A stretch of DNA of 64,000 nt, taken from positions 62,001 to 126,000 of the forward strand of contig JAUWYY010000003.1 of NCBI GenBank assembly GCA_030615605.1, given 5' to 3'. This stretch comes from a bacterium (GTDB lineage Bacteria > Armatimonadota > Zipacnadia > Zipacnadales > Zipacnadaceae). Below are positions 1 to 10,168 of this stretch, in pieces (positions within the stretch are counted from its first letter, which is position 1; each line of letters begins with the position of its first letter). The position numbers were made by a program, and so were the translations under genes. The notes beneath the pieces are model-generated. The model saw only the letters and a program-made list of their open reading frames with translations. It was not told the DNA's origin and searched no databases.

Positions 1-1335
1 CAGCAAGCTACTCACCGGGACGGCAACGTGGGCAGCGGCGAAAATCAGGGCACTTATCACCGCCGCTCCCGGCACCGTCATAATTCGGCGCAAGCCCGCA
101 TAGACAAATCCTCGAAATATTGTCTCCTCGATCAGCGGGGCAATAATTCCGACTAGCAGAAAATAGACGGCAAATGTAAGCGGGTTGCGTGTTTCCAGAA
201 ACACCTCCAGAGGTGCTTTTGGCGCCAGGGGCACAATCCGTTCTATCCCGAACTGGCCAAGCACACTCAAAGCTATCGCCAGCAGCGCCACCACCACCCC
301 AAATCCGACAATCCCCTGTCCAACGGACGCAGCCACACGATGCCACTTCAGCCCCAGCAGCTCCCAGACGCTCCGGCGGCGCCCGATGCGGTACACTATC
401 AGAGCGATGGTGCAAGCCCCGCAGAATAGGTACCCAACCGCCATCAAGATGGCATCAGTCGTCTCCGAAGACAGGGCCGCCCCGACGCTCCCCCGCAGGG
501 CAGCCACGACCACTGATACGCACACCAGCAGCAACAGCAAAACCACCAGCGCCTCGGCTACATCCACCAGATTCCACGGCTTGCGCCACGGTGACGCGCT
601 GCGCTGGCGACCGGCCAGCCAGGTAATCACCACCATCGCCAGTATCACCACCCCCACCAACCCCATCACTGCGTAGAAGGCCATCAGTAGGCCGACAATA
701 CCAGAGAATACCATCTGGCGGTCCTGCCAATGGGCACGGAGTTGCTCGGCCTGATCCCGCTGGCCCACTCGCTCGTACAGGTCCACCCGGGTCATAGTAG
801 CCAGCCAGCGCTCTTGCTCGTCAAGCAGAGCCACCCGTTTCAACAGGCTCAGCTCTTCGACTGATTCATCAGCATACAATCGGATAAGCAGCGAATAGAG
901 CTTGGTGTTTTCTGCATCGCGCTGGATAGCCCGTTCGAACATAACCCGGGCATGGTCGCGGTATCCTGATTTGGCATAGATGATACCCAGGCGGCCACTG
1001 GCCTTGGCTGATCCTTGCGGGCCCAGCGCGCCACGTTCATACAGGGCAACAGCAGTCTGCTGGAGCTGATGAGCGCTGAAAGCATCGCCAACGCGGGCTT
1101 CGTAGCCGGAAGCAGCCAGCCCCACGCTGACCCGGTAGAGTATGTCGGCGGGCAGTGTCATCTGAGCCGGCGACTCCAGCCAACTGCCCGAGGCCAGGTC
1201 ATATGGCCCGCCCGCCAGAGCCAGCAATAGACCAGTAAGCGCCGCCAGCACCACAATGATGACGATTCGGGTCACATTGGAGTCGGGCCGAGGAGTTTTT
1301 CTGAACTGAGCGGGTACCAGGTGAGGGTCAGTCAT
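1..1335 (-). CDS. CPBP (CAAX/type II) family intramembrane metalloprotease with N-terminal TPR-like region, partial (runs off left edge)
   Basis: Reverse-strand frame open from ATG at 1335 to the window edge (MTDPHLVPAQFRKTPRPDSN...); contains ...PLIEETIFRGFVYAGLRR... (EExxxR motif) and multiple TM segments. Missing from the ORF track because it has no stop in the window. Confidence 0.75.
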   Translation of the reverse strand, partial: MTDPHLVPAQFRKTPRPDSNVTRIVIIVVLAALTGLLLALAGGPYDLASGSWLESPAQMTLPADILYRVSVGLAASGYEARVGDAFSAHQLQQTAVALYERGALGPQGSAKASGRLGIIYAKSGYRDHARVMFERAIQRDAENTKLYSLLIRLYADESVEELSLLKRVALLDEQERWLATMTRVDLYERVGQRDQAEQLRAHWQDRQMVFSGIVGLLMAFYAVMGLVGVVILAMVVITWLAGRQRSASPWRKPWNLVDVAEALVVLLLLLVCVSVVVAALRGSVGAALSSETTDAILMAVGYLFCGACTIALIVYRIGRRRSVWELLGLKWHRVAASVGQGIVGFGVVVALLAIALSVLGQFGIERIVPLAPKAPLEVFLETRNPLTFAVYFLLVGIIAPLIEETIFRGFVYAGLRRIMTVPGAAVISALIFAAAHVAVPVSSLL

Positions 1336-1374
1336 TATGCACCTGACGGCAGAACTGCAATCTACGGACTCCAG

Positions 1375-1647
1375 TTACCGTAACAGAATTCGCTCAACTA
1401 TTGACAGTAGGACAAACAAGACCAGTGGGGAAAAATCCATCGGCGAGTTTTTCTGATAGGGCGCCAACAGCCGCCGGATCGGCTGCAGCAGCGGATCGGT
1501 GATCCTGTAGCAGAAACTGCGAAGCTCCACCAGCGTCGGCGATCGGGAGGAAACTGGTACCCAACTGAGAAGAACCCTGCCTAGCAGGATTATGTAGAAG
1601 GCGGTGAAGACGAAATCTATTAAGCGGAGGGCAAACACCGGCATCAT
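1375..1647 (-). CDS. YggT family membrane protein
   Basis: 90 aa; YIILLGRVLLSWVPVSS...FCYRITDPLLQPIRRLLAP typical of YggT; adjacent to proC/sepF/yggS. Confidence 0.85.
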   Translation of the reverse strand: MMPVFALRLIDFVFTAFYIILLGRVLLSWVPVSSRSPTLVELRSFCYRITDPLLQPIRRLLAPYQKNSPMDFSPLVLFVLLSIVERILLR

Positions 1648-1672
1648 ACCTCGCTGGGAGAAATCAGAGTGC

Positions 1673-2509
1673 TTACTGCCCCAGTTCCTGTGAGCGGCGC
1701 GCGGCTGCTATGACTGCTTCAATAGCTGCGTTGCGCAGCCCCTTCTGCTCGAGGACACGCAAGCCAGCCGCCGTGGTACCACCCGGCGAGGTAACAGCTT
1801 CCCGCAACTCGCCCGCGCCGCGGCCTTCCAATACCCACTGGGCAGCCCCCCGCGTAGTCTGGGCAGCCAGTTGCACGGCTGCTTCCCGAGGCAAGCCCAC
1901 CGCTACTGCGCCATCCACAAGCGCCTCGATAAACAAGGCCACAAAGGCCGGTCCGCTACCAGAAACGCCGGTTACCGCATCGAGAAGACGCTCTTCGACC
2001 GGGACAATCGTGCCGACCGCACCAAATAACGCCTCGACAAACTCGCGCTGCTGGGCACTAACCTTCTCGTCGCTGCTGTAGGCCGCAGCGCCCTCGCCGA
2101 TGGTGCATAGAATATTGGGCATGACCCGGACAATAGCCGGGCACGATCCACACAACTGCGCCAAACGGGCCAGTCTGATCCCGGCGGCAATAGAGACAAC
2201 CAACTGGCCGTCGCGAAACACTGGCTCAAGAGGAGTCAACACAGAAGCAATGACCTGGGGCTTGACGGCCACTACGACGACTTGCGCCGATTCAACCACC
2301 TGACGATTACTGTCAGCGACCGGATGGCCCAGCAGTGCGCCGATAGTCTCCTGGCGCTCCGGGTCCGGATCGTAGAAGACAACTTGTTGGCCAGCAACAA
2401 TTTCAGCCTCAATCGCCCCTCTGATCAGGCCCGTGCCCATACTGCCGGCTCCAACTAAACCCAGTCGGTAGTCATATTCAGACATCGGGTCGCTCCCGCC
2501 CAGCCCCAA
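1673..2509 (-). CDS. proC: Pyrroline-5-carboxylate reductase
   Basis: GLVGAGSMGTGLIRGAIEA Rossmann start; GVSGSGPAFVALFIEALVDGAVAVGLPR and SPGGTTAAGLRVLE signatures. Confidence 0.93.
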   Translation of the reverse strand: MGLGGSDPMSEYDYRLGLVGAGSMGTGLIRGAIEAEIVAGQQVVFYDPDPERQETIGALLGHPVADSNRQVVESAQVVVVAVKPQVIASVLTPLEPVFRDGQLVVSIAAGIRLARLAQLCGSCPAIVRVMPNILCTIGEGAAAYSSDEKVSAQQREFVEALFGAVGTIVPVEERLLDAVTGVSGSGPAFVALFIEALVDGAVAVGLPREAAVQLAAQTTRGAAQWVLEGRGAGELREAVTSPGGTTAAGLRVLEQKGLRNAAIEAVIAAARRSQELGQ

Positions 2510-2539
2510 TCATTCGCCCCCTACAGCCACAAATAGCGA

Positions 2540-3109
2540 TCAGTATTCCAGCTCATTCAACTGGGGGACATACTCATCCTCGAATCGGTCTTCACCGCGC
2601 CGAGACGCATCCAAGATCAGCCTTTCGATGGGCATATCAAACGGAGAACATATGTACACCCAACTACTAATCTTGCGCATATACCCGTTCACACCGTAGG
2701 TGACACCGCCCAGGAAATCGCGGATCCGGCCCGCTTCCTCTCGTTCGACACCCTCCAGATTGAGCACTACAGGGTTTTGGCGCTTGATTTCATCCCCGAC
2801 AGCAGTAGCTTCCTCCATGGTGTGGGGTTCGGCTCGGACGACCGGGCAACTGATCGCCTGAGGTTTACGCGGGGAAGTTGTCACTCGGGGGTCGAGGTCG
2901 CCTTCACTAGTCGGCGAAGGCTCCTCATAGTAATCAAACTCGCCGTATTCGACTTCATCCGCATCCAGGCCCAGCCACTGCATGGTCTGAGCAAACAGGC
3001 CTCTAGCCACCGGTGGTCCCTCCTTTGCTGCGACTGATTGCTGCGTTGAGTGCTGTGTGTGGTATCTCGAGTGTTTCAGCGTATAGCGATCTGTATTATC
3101 ACTGGCCAA
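2540..3109 (-). CDS. sepF: Cell division protein SepF
   Basis: C-terminal domain ...DEIKRQNPVVLNLEGVEREEAGRIRDFLGGVTYGVNGYMRKISSWVYICSP; neighbours yggS and yggT. Confidence 0.88.
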   Translation of the reverse strand: MASDNTDRYTLKHSRYHTQHSTQQSVAAKEGPPVARGLFAQTMQWLGLDADEVEYGEFDYYEEPSPTSEGDLDPRVTTSPRKPQAISCPVVRAEPHTMEEATAVGDEIKRQNPVVLNLEGVEREEAGRIRDFLGGVTYGVNGYMRKISSWVYICSPFDMPIERLILDASRRGEDRFEDEYVPQLNELEY

Positions 3110-3119
3110 AGGCTATTGC

Positions 3120-3836
3120 TTATCGGCCAGGCCCAAAAAGTGCTGTGCCCAGCCTGATGGTTGTCGCTCCCTCTTCGATCGCTACCTGGTAGTCGCCGCT
3201 CATACCCATCGACAGCTCACTCATCGCCTCGTTGGGTAGCCCCAGGCTAACCAATTGCTCGGCCAGATCCCGCAGAACCTTAAATAGCGGGCGACTGTCC
3301 TCGGAATTATTGGTGTAAGGCGGCATAGTCATTAGCCCCCGCAGTTGCAGGTGCTCCAGTTCCATAACTTGCTCAGCCAACTGTGCCGCCTGCTCAGGAG
3401 CGATTCCAAACTTGCTCTCCTCACCCGCTATGTTGACCTCCAACAGCACAGCTTGTACCCTGTCAATGCGGGCGGCTCGCTTGTCAATCTCTTGAGCCAA
3501 CCGCATACTCTCAACCGAGTGTATCCGGCTACAAAATGGCACTACATAGCGAACCTTGTTTCGCTGCAAATGGCCGATCGTGTGCCAGCAGATCTCACTG
3601 TAGCCAGCCTCGTCCAGCTCACCCTTTTTGTCAAGCAGCTCCTGAACGTAGTTCTCCCCCACATCGCTGATGCCAGCCTCGACCGCCGCCACTATCTCCG
3701 GAACGCTACGCCCCTTGGTCGCCGCCATAATGGTGACATCTTCAACCTCGCGTCCAGCCCGTTCGCAGGCCCGCTCGACGTTCTCACGAGCTTCTGCGAT
3801 ACGCTCAACAACTGTCGGCATCAATGATCTCGCCAA
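3120..3836 (-). CDS. YggS family pyridoxal phosphate-dependent protein
   Basis: VTIMAATKGRSVPEIVAA, GENYVQELLDK, WHTIGHLQRNKVRYV, LSMGMSGDYQVAIEEGATTIRLGTALFG. Confidence 0.93.
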   Translation of the reverse strand: MARSLMPTVVERIAEARENVERACERAGREVEDVTIMAATKGRSVPEIVAAVEAGISDVGENYVQELLDKKGELDEAGYSEICWHTIGHLQRNKVRYVVPFCSRIHSVESMRLAQEIDKRAARIDRVQAVLLEVNIAGEESKFGIAPEQAAQLAEQVMELEHLQLRGLMTMPPYTNNSEDSRPLFKVLRDLAEQLVSLGLPNEAMSELSMGMSGDYQVAIEEGATTIRLGTALFGPGR

Positions 3837-3852
3837 CGATTCGTCCGTACCG

Positions 3853-4377
3853 TCAATCTCCGCCTATGGTCCATTCGTCCTCGGCGCTCTCTTCAGCTTC
3901 CTCTTCAGCGGCCGACTCGTCGAGATCGAATACCTCTTCAGGGGTAGGAGGCGCCGGAGGAGCTTCGGGCATTTCTTGCTCCGCTGCGGCAGCCACCGCC
4001 TCTGCTGGTTCCTCCTCGAATTCTACAATTCCCGGCGGGGGCGGAGGAGGAACATACTCTTCTTCCGCATCTTCAGCAGCTTCTTCGACGGGCCCGGCGG
4101 CGGATACATCTTCAAGCCCTACCATCTCGTATTCTTCCGGAGCCTCCACATCACCTTCTGCCCCCATTGCCCCGCCCGCCGGGCCTCCCAGGCTTCCTTC
4201 TACGCCCTCGAGCAGCACCGCAGCCATAGCCTCTGGGCCAGGGGGGGCATCCGCAACTGGGACCGGCTGCTGTCCCTCCCCGACCGCCACGACTGGCAGC
4301 GGAGCATGACACATCAGGCACGCGCCACGCTCTGCATCATTTGCGTATCCACAGTTAGGGCAATACTTGTTGGCCAT
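3853..4377 (-). CDS. Zinc-ribbon protein with long acidic/proline-rich low-complexity tail
   Basis: N-terminal MANKYCPNCGYANDAERGACLMCHAPL (two CxxC pairs); remainder Glu/Ala/Pro rich. Confidence 0.65.
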   Translation of the reverse strand: MANKYCPNCGYANDAERGACLMCHAPLPVVAVGEGQQPVPVADAPPGPEAMAAVLLEGVEGSLGGPAGGAMGAEGDVEAPEEYEMVGLEDVSAAGPVEEAAEDAEEEYVPPPPPPGIVEFEEEPAEAVAAAAEQEMPEAPPAPPTPEEVFDLDESAAEEEAEESAEDEWTIGGD

Positions 4378-4437
4378 TACAATCGGCCTCTTCGGTCAAC
4401 CAAGATTCGCTACTATGTCCGCAACAATAGTCATACA

Positions 4438-4466
4438 AGTATAACCGCTGGCCGAGTTTGTGTCAA
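4438..4466 (-). promoter_or_regulatory. Sigma70-type promoter for the zinc-ribbon/yggS/sepF/proC/yggT set
   Basis: Minus strand TTGACA - 17 bp - TATACT, about 60 bp upstream of ATG at 4377. Confidence 0.7.
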
Positions 4467-4670
4467 GCCAGAATTGCTGCTCTATATGAAGATACCCAGC
4501 CCACCCACGCCCACCAGGGAAGTAGCCTGGGTAAGTCGGCAACGGCAAGAAGCTGCACAGGAAGTGAATTTCTGCTATAATTAGTGGCAGAGAGCTGTCC
4601 GGTCGATGCCAGCGCACAGACCTGGCGTCTTCTCGAGCAGACCTCCCGTAAATCAACTCTGTCGGAGGCA

Positions 4671-7562
4671 ATGATGCAAAGCGAGCGGCGCAAGCGGGGA
4701 ATATGGATCGGAGCAGGCGTGCTCGTGCTCCTGGCTATGCTCTCGCCCCGGCTGGTTGATCTCGACCCTACTGTCTATAATCTCTTCTTCCAGTTGCGGA
4801 GCACTCGCGCTGCGGACGCACGGATAGTGATTGTGGCCGCCGATGACCGGAGCCTAGCTAAAATCAGGCATTGGCCATGGTCAGCGGCCCGGCTCGCACA
4901 ACTGGTGGAGAAGCTGGACGAGGCCGGTGCACGGGTCATCGGCCTTGACACCGCCAGCTTGATAACTCAGTGGCCAAGCTCGCCGGACAAGCCAAACACG
5001 GAGGCATTAGCTAGCGCCTGTCGGCGTCACGGCGCGGTCGTCTTTCCCGCAATAATACTTCCCCCCGATATCACTCGTCAGCCCGATGAACAGGGCCTTG
5101 CGCAAGCCTCGCGCTTCGCCACCGGGCGCGGGACTGTCCCCCGTCCGGTTAGCCTCCAGGGCGGAAGCCTGCACACTCCCCCCGGCCAACTGGTGGGGGC
5201 CGCTGCCGGGCTGGGAGCAATTAATGTGACTCCCGAAGCCGATGGCACCCTCCGTCGAATGCCGGTGGTCGTCTCAGATCAAGGGCAGATCTATCCCAGT
5301 TTTGCCGCGGAAGTCGCCCGGGTCTTCCTGGGGATATCGCCGGGAACACAGCAGATGAGCCTCTTCCTCCAGTCCGGCCAACTGAAGCTAGGCAACATGA
5401 CCATACCCGTAGACAGCGCCGGAGAGATTCACCTGAATTATCCGCGCCGATACCCCAGCTATCCCGTACTGTCGGCTGTCCAAGTATTCGAATTGCCCGC
5501 CGATCAGCTCCGTGAACAGGTGGACGGTAAGATAGTGCTGTTCGGTCCCACAGCAATTGAGCTGGCCCCCAGGTACCGCACTCCTCTCTCCCCGCTGGTG
5601 CCCGGCGTCGAGGTCACAGCCGTAGCCGTGGACAACATCGTCAACAACCGGGTGTTTCAACCCCTGGTATGGTGGTGGGCTCTGGTGCTAACAGCGATAG
5701 CGTGCCTGGGCCTGGGCCGGGCGCTGGCCGAGGCGAATGCTTGGACCTGCCTGGTGACAGGGGCGGCCGTAGCCCTCAGCTATTCGGCTGTAGGACTGGC
5801 CCTGTTTACCGCCAAAATCCTGTTACCAATGGCTCTACCGCTGATCGGCATTGTGCTAGTCTCTCTCATACTGGTAGCCAGAGCTGCCGGCCTCAGCGAG
5901 CGAGAAAAAAGCCAGGCCGAGGCCGAACTGCATGGCCGGATCCGCAGCCTCTCCCGTGTCGGGCAGTTGATCAGTTCCAGTCGGGATCGTGATCGGTTGC
6001 TCGATGGAATCCTGCAATGGATCGAAACCGAGCTGGAAGCCGAAGCAGCCTCGGTGATGGTCATTGACGAGAAGCGCCGCCATTTGCGCTTTGTTGCTGC
6101 TACCGGTGAGAAGGCCGATCAGATCAAGGATTTTACTGTGCAACTGGGTCACGGGGTTGCCGGCCAGGTTGCAGCCACCGGCGAGCCACTAATAATCAAC
6201 GAGGCCGCCTCTGATCCCCGCCAGGCCCAGGATATTGCTCAGGCAGTGGACTTTCCGGTCAGCTCAGTGCTGGCGGTTCCTATGCATCTGCACGGCGAGG
6301 TCGTCGGCGTTGTCGAAGCACTAAACAAGCGAGGCGCGACCCCGTTCACCGAGGACGACGCGGGGCTGCTGGCCGTTATCGCCCAGCAAGCGGCAATGTT
6401 CCTGGACAGTGCCCAATTGTACGCAGAACTCCAGCAGCGTGTTGACTTTGCTAATGCCGAATTGCGGGAGGTGAATGCGCGACTCAACGATGAAAAAGCA
6501 CGCGTTGAGACATTGGTTGAGCAAATGGCCTCCGGAGTAGTGTCCACCGATGCTCGCGACCGAGTTGCCCTGATCAACGCCGCTGCCGAACAGATGCTGC
6601 AGCTCAGTGAAGCAGCCACCCTCGGAGAACCAATCCTGGCGATCGTTGACGACAACCGCATAGCCGACCTGTTTGCCCGCCCGTTGTCCATCGAATCAGG
6701 GGTCCATATCGAGCAGATGGAGCTACCGGCGAGCAGCGGCAGGATAGTCCGCCTGCACCTGGCACTGGTCGAAGATGAGCACCAGCATCTTGGCAAGTGT
6801 CTGGTGATGACCGACGTGACCCACTTTGTCGAGTTGAATCGCATGCGCACCGACCTTATTTCGTTCGTCTCCCACGAGTTGCAGAACCCGCTGAGCGCGC
6901 TGGAGGGCTTTATCACCCTACTGGCCACTGACGCCACCCACCTTAGCGCCGAGAGCGACTCATACATCCAGCAAATTGATCGCCTGGCCAAGCGAATGCA
7001 GTATCTGGTGGCCGACTTCCTGAATATATCTCGCATCGAAGCAGACCAACCGCTATTCATGAGATGGGAAACAATTCATAGCAACAGGCTCCAGCGCCTG
7101 ACCGACAACATCATCGAACTGCAGCGGCACGGCGCGCCCAGCCATAACTTGACAATCGACATACCCGACGAGTTACCACCACTCCGCGCCGACCGACATA
7201 AACTCGAAGAGATCCTAACTAATCTGATCAGCAATGCCATAAAGTTCTCGCCACAGGGAGGCACTGTGAAGGTGGCCGCGCGAACTGACGATGGCTTCGT
7301 CATAATCTCAGTCAGCGATGAGGGGATTGGCATATCTGACCAGCAGATGCCTCAGCTGTTCCAGCGATTCCGCCGCCTGCACGAAGACGAACAGAAGAGG
7401 GTCAGTGGCACAGGAGTGGGGCTGTTTTTGTGCAAACATCTCGTCGAAGCCCACGGGGGAACCATTGAGGTAAAGAGTGAGCCTGGCGCGGGCTCGACCT
7501 TCAGCTTCACTATTCCCATAGCAGACGCCGACCAGCAAGGACAGACCGAAGATGCGGACTGA
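4671..7562 (+). CDS. CHASE2-GAF-PAS-type sensor histidine kinase
   Basis: ORF track starts at 4584, but ATG at 4671 is preceded by GGAGG (4664-4668) and a TATAAT box lies at 4576-4581. N-terminal CHASE2-like region ([49 protein letters not shown]), TM helices, GAF, PAS, HisKA ([19 protein letters not shown]), HATPase ([37 protein letters not shown]). Confidence 0.88.
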   Translation: MMQSERRKRGIWIGAGVLVLLAMLSPRLVDLDPTVYNLFFQLRSTRAADARIVIVAADDRSLAKIRHWPWSAARLAQLVEKLDEAGARVIGLDTASLITQWPSSPDKPNTEALASACRRHGAVVFPAIILPPDITRQPDEQGLAQASRFATGRGTVPRPVSLQGGSLHTPPGQLVGAAAGLGAINVTPEADGTLRRMPVVVSDQGQIYPSFAAEVARVFLGISPGTQQMSLFLQSGQLKLGNMTIPVDSAGEIHLNYPRRYPSYPVLSAVQVFELPADQLREQVDGKIVLFGPTAIELAPRYRTPLSPLVPGVEVTAVAVDNIVNNRVFQPLVWWWALVLTAIACLGLGRALAEANAWTCLVTGAAVALSYSAVGLALFTAKILLPMALPLIGIVLVSLILVARAAGLSEREKSQAEAELHGRIRSLSRVGQLISSSRDRDRLLDGILQWIETELEAEAASVMVIDEKRRHLRFVAATGEKADQIKDFTVQLGHGVAGQVAATGEPLIINEAASDPRQAQDIAQAVDFPVSSVLAVPMHLHGEVVGVVEALNKRGATPFTEDDAGLLAVIAQQAAMFLDSAQLYAELQQRVDFANAELREVNARLNDEKARVETLVEQMASGVVSTDARDRVALINAAAEQMLQLSEAATLGEPILAIVDDNRIADLFARPLSIESGVHIEQMELPASSGRIVRLHLALVEDEHQHLGKCLVMTDVTHFVELNRMRTDLISFVSHELQNPLSALEGFITLLATDATHLSAESDSYIQQIDRLAKRMQYLVADFLNISRIEADQPLFMRWETIHSNRLQRLTDNIIELQRHGAPSHNLTIDIPDELPPLRADRHKLEEILTNLISNAIKFSPQGGTVKVAARTDDGFVIISVSDEGIGISDQQMPQLFQRFRRLHEDEQKRVSGTGVGLFLCKHLVEAHGGTIEVKSEPGAGSTFSFTIPIADADQQGQTEDAD

Positions 7563-7767
7563 CGATGACCTGCATATGGGCGATATAGTGGAGCTGAAAA
7601 AACCGCATGCGTGCGGAAGCAACCAGTGGGAAGTGATCCGACTGGGGGCCGACATCCGCGCGCGGTGCTGTCAGTGCGGTCGGGTCGTGATGATACCTCG
7701 GCGGCGCTTTGCACGACTGATCCGCGCCCGGCAGCCTCGAGCCCAGGCTTCCGAGGAGGACCAGTAA
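7552..7767 (+). CDS. DUF951 family protein
   Basis: [45 protein letters not shown] matches the DUF951 pattern; overlaps end of kinase gene. Confidence 0.85.
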   Translation: MRTDDDLHMGDIVELKKPHACGSNQWEVIRLGADIRARCCQCGRVVMIPRRRFARLIRARQPRAQASEEDQ

Positions 7768-7860
7768 ATTACCGAGCCGCCTGCAGCACCGAGCCCCCGG
7801 TTGCGCCACGATAACTATTGGCTACCAGCCAGATACACTTTTGTTGGCAAGGGAAAAACA

Positions 7861-8802
7861 ATGAACAATGAAATACTCATCGTAGGTTCGCTGGCCCTGG
7901 ACACGGTCGAAACCCCGTTTGGCCGCGTCGAAGATACCCTGGGCGGCGCGGGCCTATACGCAGCAACCGCGGCCAGCCTACTTGCTCCCGTCCACGTGGT
8001 GGCTGTAATCGGCGATGACTTCCCTCAGCAAGCGCTTGATGAGCTGTCCGCACGAGGCGTCGCACTCGAGGGTGTCCAATGGGTGGAAGGAGGGCGCTCA
8101 TTTCGATGGTCAGGTCGTTACGAATACGATATGAATGAGGCCGAAACCCTGGACACTCAGCTCAACGTTTTCGCCGATTTCGATCCCGTCTTGCCCGAGC
8201 CGGCCCGCCGCTGCGGTTATGTGTTTCTTGCTAACATTCTGCCCTCTCTCCAGCTAAAGGTGCTTGACCAGGTGCAACAGCCCCGCCTGACTATCTGTGA
8301 TACAATGAACTTCTGGATTGAGAATGCCCGCGACGAACTGCTGGAGGTATTTCGCCGGGTGGATGTAGCCGCAATGAACGATGCTGAGCTGCGCCAACTG
8401 ACCGGCGAACCGAATCTGGCCAAAGCCGCCGCTGAGGTGTTGACGATGGGCCCGCAGTATCTTATCATAAAAAAGGGCGAGTACGGGGCGTCGCTTATCT
8501 GGGAAGAGGGGCATTTTGCCCTGCCCTGCTGCCCGCTGCCGACAGTGATAGACCCCACCGGAGCGGGCGACAGTTTCGCCGGCGGCTTCGTTGGCTTCCT
8601 GGCCTGGGCTGGAGGAACCAGCGAACAGCAGCTCCGGCAGGCCTTAGCTATCGGCACCGTGACGGCCTCGGCGTGTGTGGAGGACTTCTCCATCAACGCA
8701 CTGGGCAGACTTACCATAGATGACCTATACAGCCGCTACGAAGCCCTCCACGAAATGGTCAGATTTGAAGCAATATCCCCACAAGCCATCCTGCCAACCT
8801 GA
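7861..8802 (+). CDS. PfkB family carbohydrate kinase
   Basis: MNNEILIVGSLALDTVETPFGR...DTLGGAGLYAA; PTVIDPTGAGDSFAGGFVGFLA (PfkB signature). Start chosen at ATG 7861 rather than track start 7801. Confidence 0.85.
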   Translation: MNNEILIVGSLALDTVETPFGRVEDTLGGAGLYAATAASLLAPVHVVAVIGDDFPQQALDELSARGVALEGVQWVEGGRSFRWSGRYEYDMNEAETLDTQLNVFADFDPVLPEPARRCGYVFLANILPSLQLKVLDQVQQPRLTICDTMNFWIENARDELLEVFRRVDVAAMNDAELRQLTGEPNLAKAAAEVLTMGPQYLIIKKGEYGASLIWEEGHFALPCCPLPTVIDPTGAGDSFAGGFVGFLAWAGGTSEQQLRQALAIGTVTASACVEDFSINALGRLTIDDLYSRYEALHEMVRFEAISPQAILPT

Positions 8803-8820
8803 GACGGAGGTTATCCCAGT

Positions 8821-9786
8821 ATGCCCGACATAATCTGCCTTGGTGAACCGATTGTTGACATGGTCTGCACCCAGCCGGCCCGCGACCTGGTGGCAGCCTC
8901 AAATTTCGACAAGCTAGCCGGGGGCGCACCGCTGAATGTCGCCGCCGCTGCCGCACGCCTCGGGGCAAGCTCCGGGGTCATCTGCAAGGCGGGAGGTGAC
9001 CACTTCGGCGACTTCATGCGCCTGAATCTGGAAGCCTGTGGAGTGAATACTGAGCACTTGCTTCAGGATCCGGAGTACGCCACCCAGCTTGCTTTCGTCG
9101 CAGTTGATGAGCACGGCGTTCCCGACTTCAGCTTCCATGTCAAGCAGAGCGCCGATATGATGCTGAGCTCCTCGGAGCTAGACTGGTCCTATATCAATAC
9201 CGCCGAAATCTTCCACTTTGGTACCATCACGCTGATAAATACGCCCGTGCGGAAGGCAACCCTGGATGCGGTACAGTGGGCGATCGAGCAGGGGATAATG
9301 ATCAGCCTCGACCCCAACCTGCGTCCCGCGCTGTGGCCGGATCTCAAGGAAGCTATGCGCTGGTTCCTGCAGGCTATCGCCAAGTGTGACTTTCTCAAGG
9401 TCAGCGCGGAGGAAATGGAGTTTGTAACCGGCACCCGGGATCTAGAAAGCGGCGCCGACGCGCTGTGGGAGATGGGGCCGGAGCTGGTGGCCGTCACCCT
9501 GGGCCCGGAGGGCGCCTATGCTTACAATGGCCACCAGGGCGGTCATATTCCGGGATTCGGTGTTGATGTGGCCGATACGGTAGGCTGCGGCGATGCGTTC
9601 ACTGCCGGAGTGCTCGTCAAGCTGCTGGAGTCTGACACCGATATAGCTCAGCTTGACTGGCTCGCGCTGAAAGAAATCATGATGTTTGCCAATGCTACCG
9701 CGGCGCTGACCGCCACCGCCAAAGGCGGTATCCCCGCTATGCCCGCCAGACAGCAGGTGGACGAATTCCTGCGCCGCCAGGGCTAG
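8821..9786 (+). CDS. PfkB family carbohydrate kinase (fructokinase-like)
   Basis: ICLGEPIVDMVC, GGAPLNVAAAAARLGA, SLDPNLRPALWPD, DTVGCGDAFTAGVLVKLL. Confidence 0.87.
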   Translation: MPDIICLGEPIVDMVCTQPARDLVAASNFDKLAGGAPLNVAAAAARLGASSGVICKAGGDHFGDFMRLNLEACGVNTEHLLQDPEYATQLAFVAVDEHGVPDFSFHVKQSADMMLSSSELDWSYINTAEIFHFGTITLINTPVRKATLDAVQWAIEQGIMISLDPNLRPALWPDLKEAMRWFLQAIAKCDFLKVSAEEMEFVTGTRDLESGADALWEMGPELVAVTLGPEGAYAYNGHQGGHIPGFGVDVADTVGCGDAFTAGVLVKLLESDTDIAQLDWLALKEIMMFANATAALTATAKGGIPAMPARQQVDEFLRRQG

Positions 9787-9797
9787 CCCCCAGCGGT

Positions 9798-9826
9798 TTG
9801 ACAAGCTGAAGCGATTGTGATAGACT
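9798..9826 (+). promoter_or_regulatory. Sigma70-type promoter upstream of aldolase-like gene
   Basis: TTGACA - 17 bp - TAGACT with TGA immediately before the -10. Confidence 0.6.
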
Positions 9827-10168
9827 CTATCTGCGGCTGCTGGGGATGCACGTAGTACCTACCGACAAAGCAACTTTTGCCAATTCAACTCGTCTAGACG
9901 CCGGCGCAGCCAGCAATATGCGCCGGATGCTTTATGAATAGGGACCAGAGAAGCGGGGCCTTCGTAGTACCTGTCTTCGAACGGATCTCCACCTGCCGCC
10001 AACCGACGGAGCACCAAAACGCACACAGCGACACATTTGCTCTGTCTGGCCGATATTGAAGAGCTAGACAGATCAGCATTATGTGTGTGTGGTGACTGCC
10101 TGCCAGATACCTCCGTGCACAAAGCACCAAGCCAGAGCATTTGAATACAAAGACAAGGAGTACACGAA

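Noticed and set aside
185-676. Long overlapping plus-strand ORFs (185..676, 189..626) opposite the CPBP gene
   Set aside because: Pro/Thr/Arg-rich antisense shadows of a GC-rich coding frame with no recognisable motifs.
3670-4584. 304-aa plus-strand ORF opposite yggS and the zinc-ribbon gene
   Set aside because: Antisense to two well-supported genes; low-complexity translation without family features.
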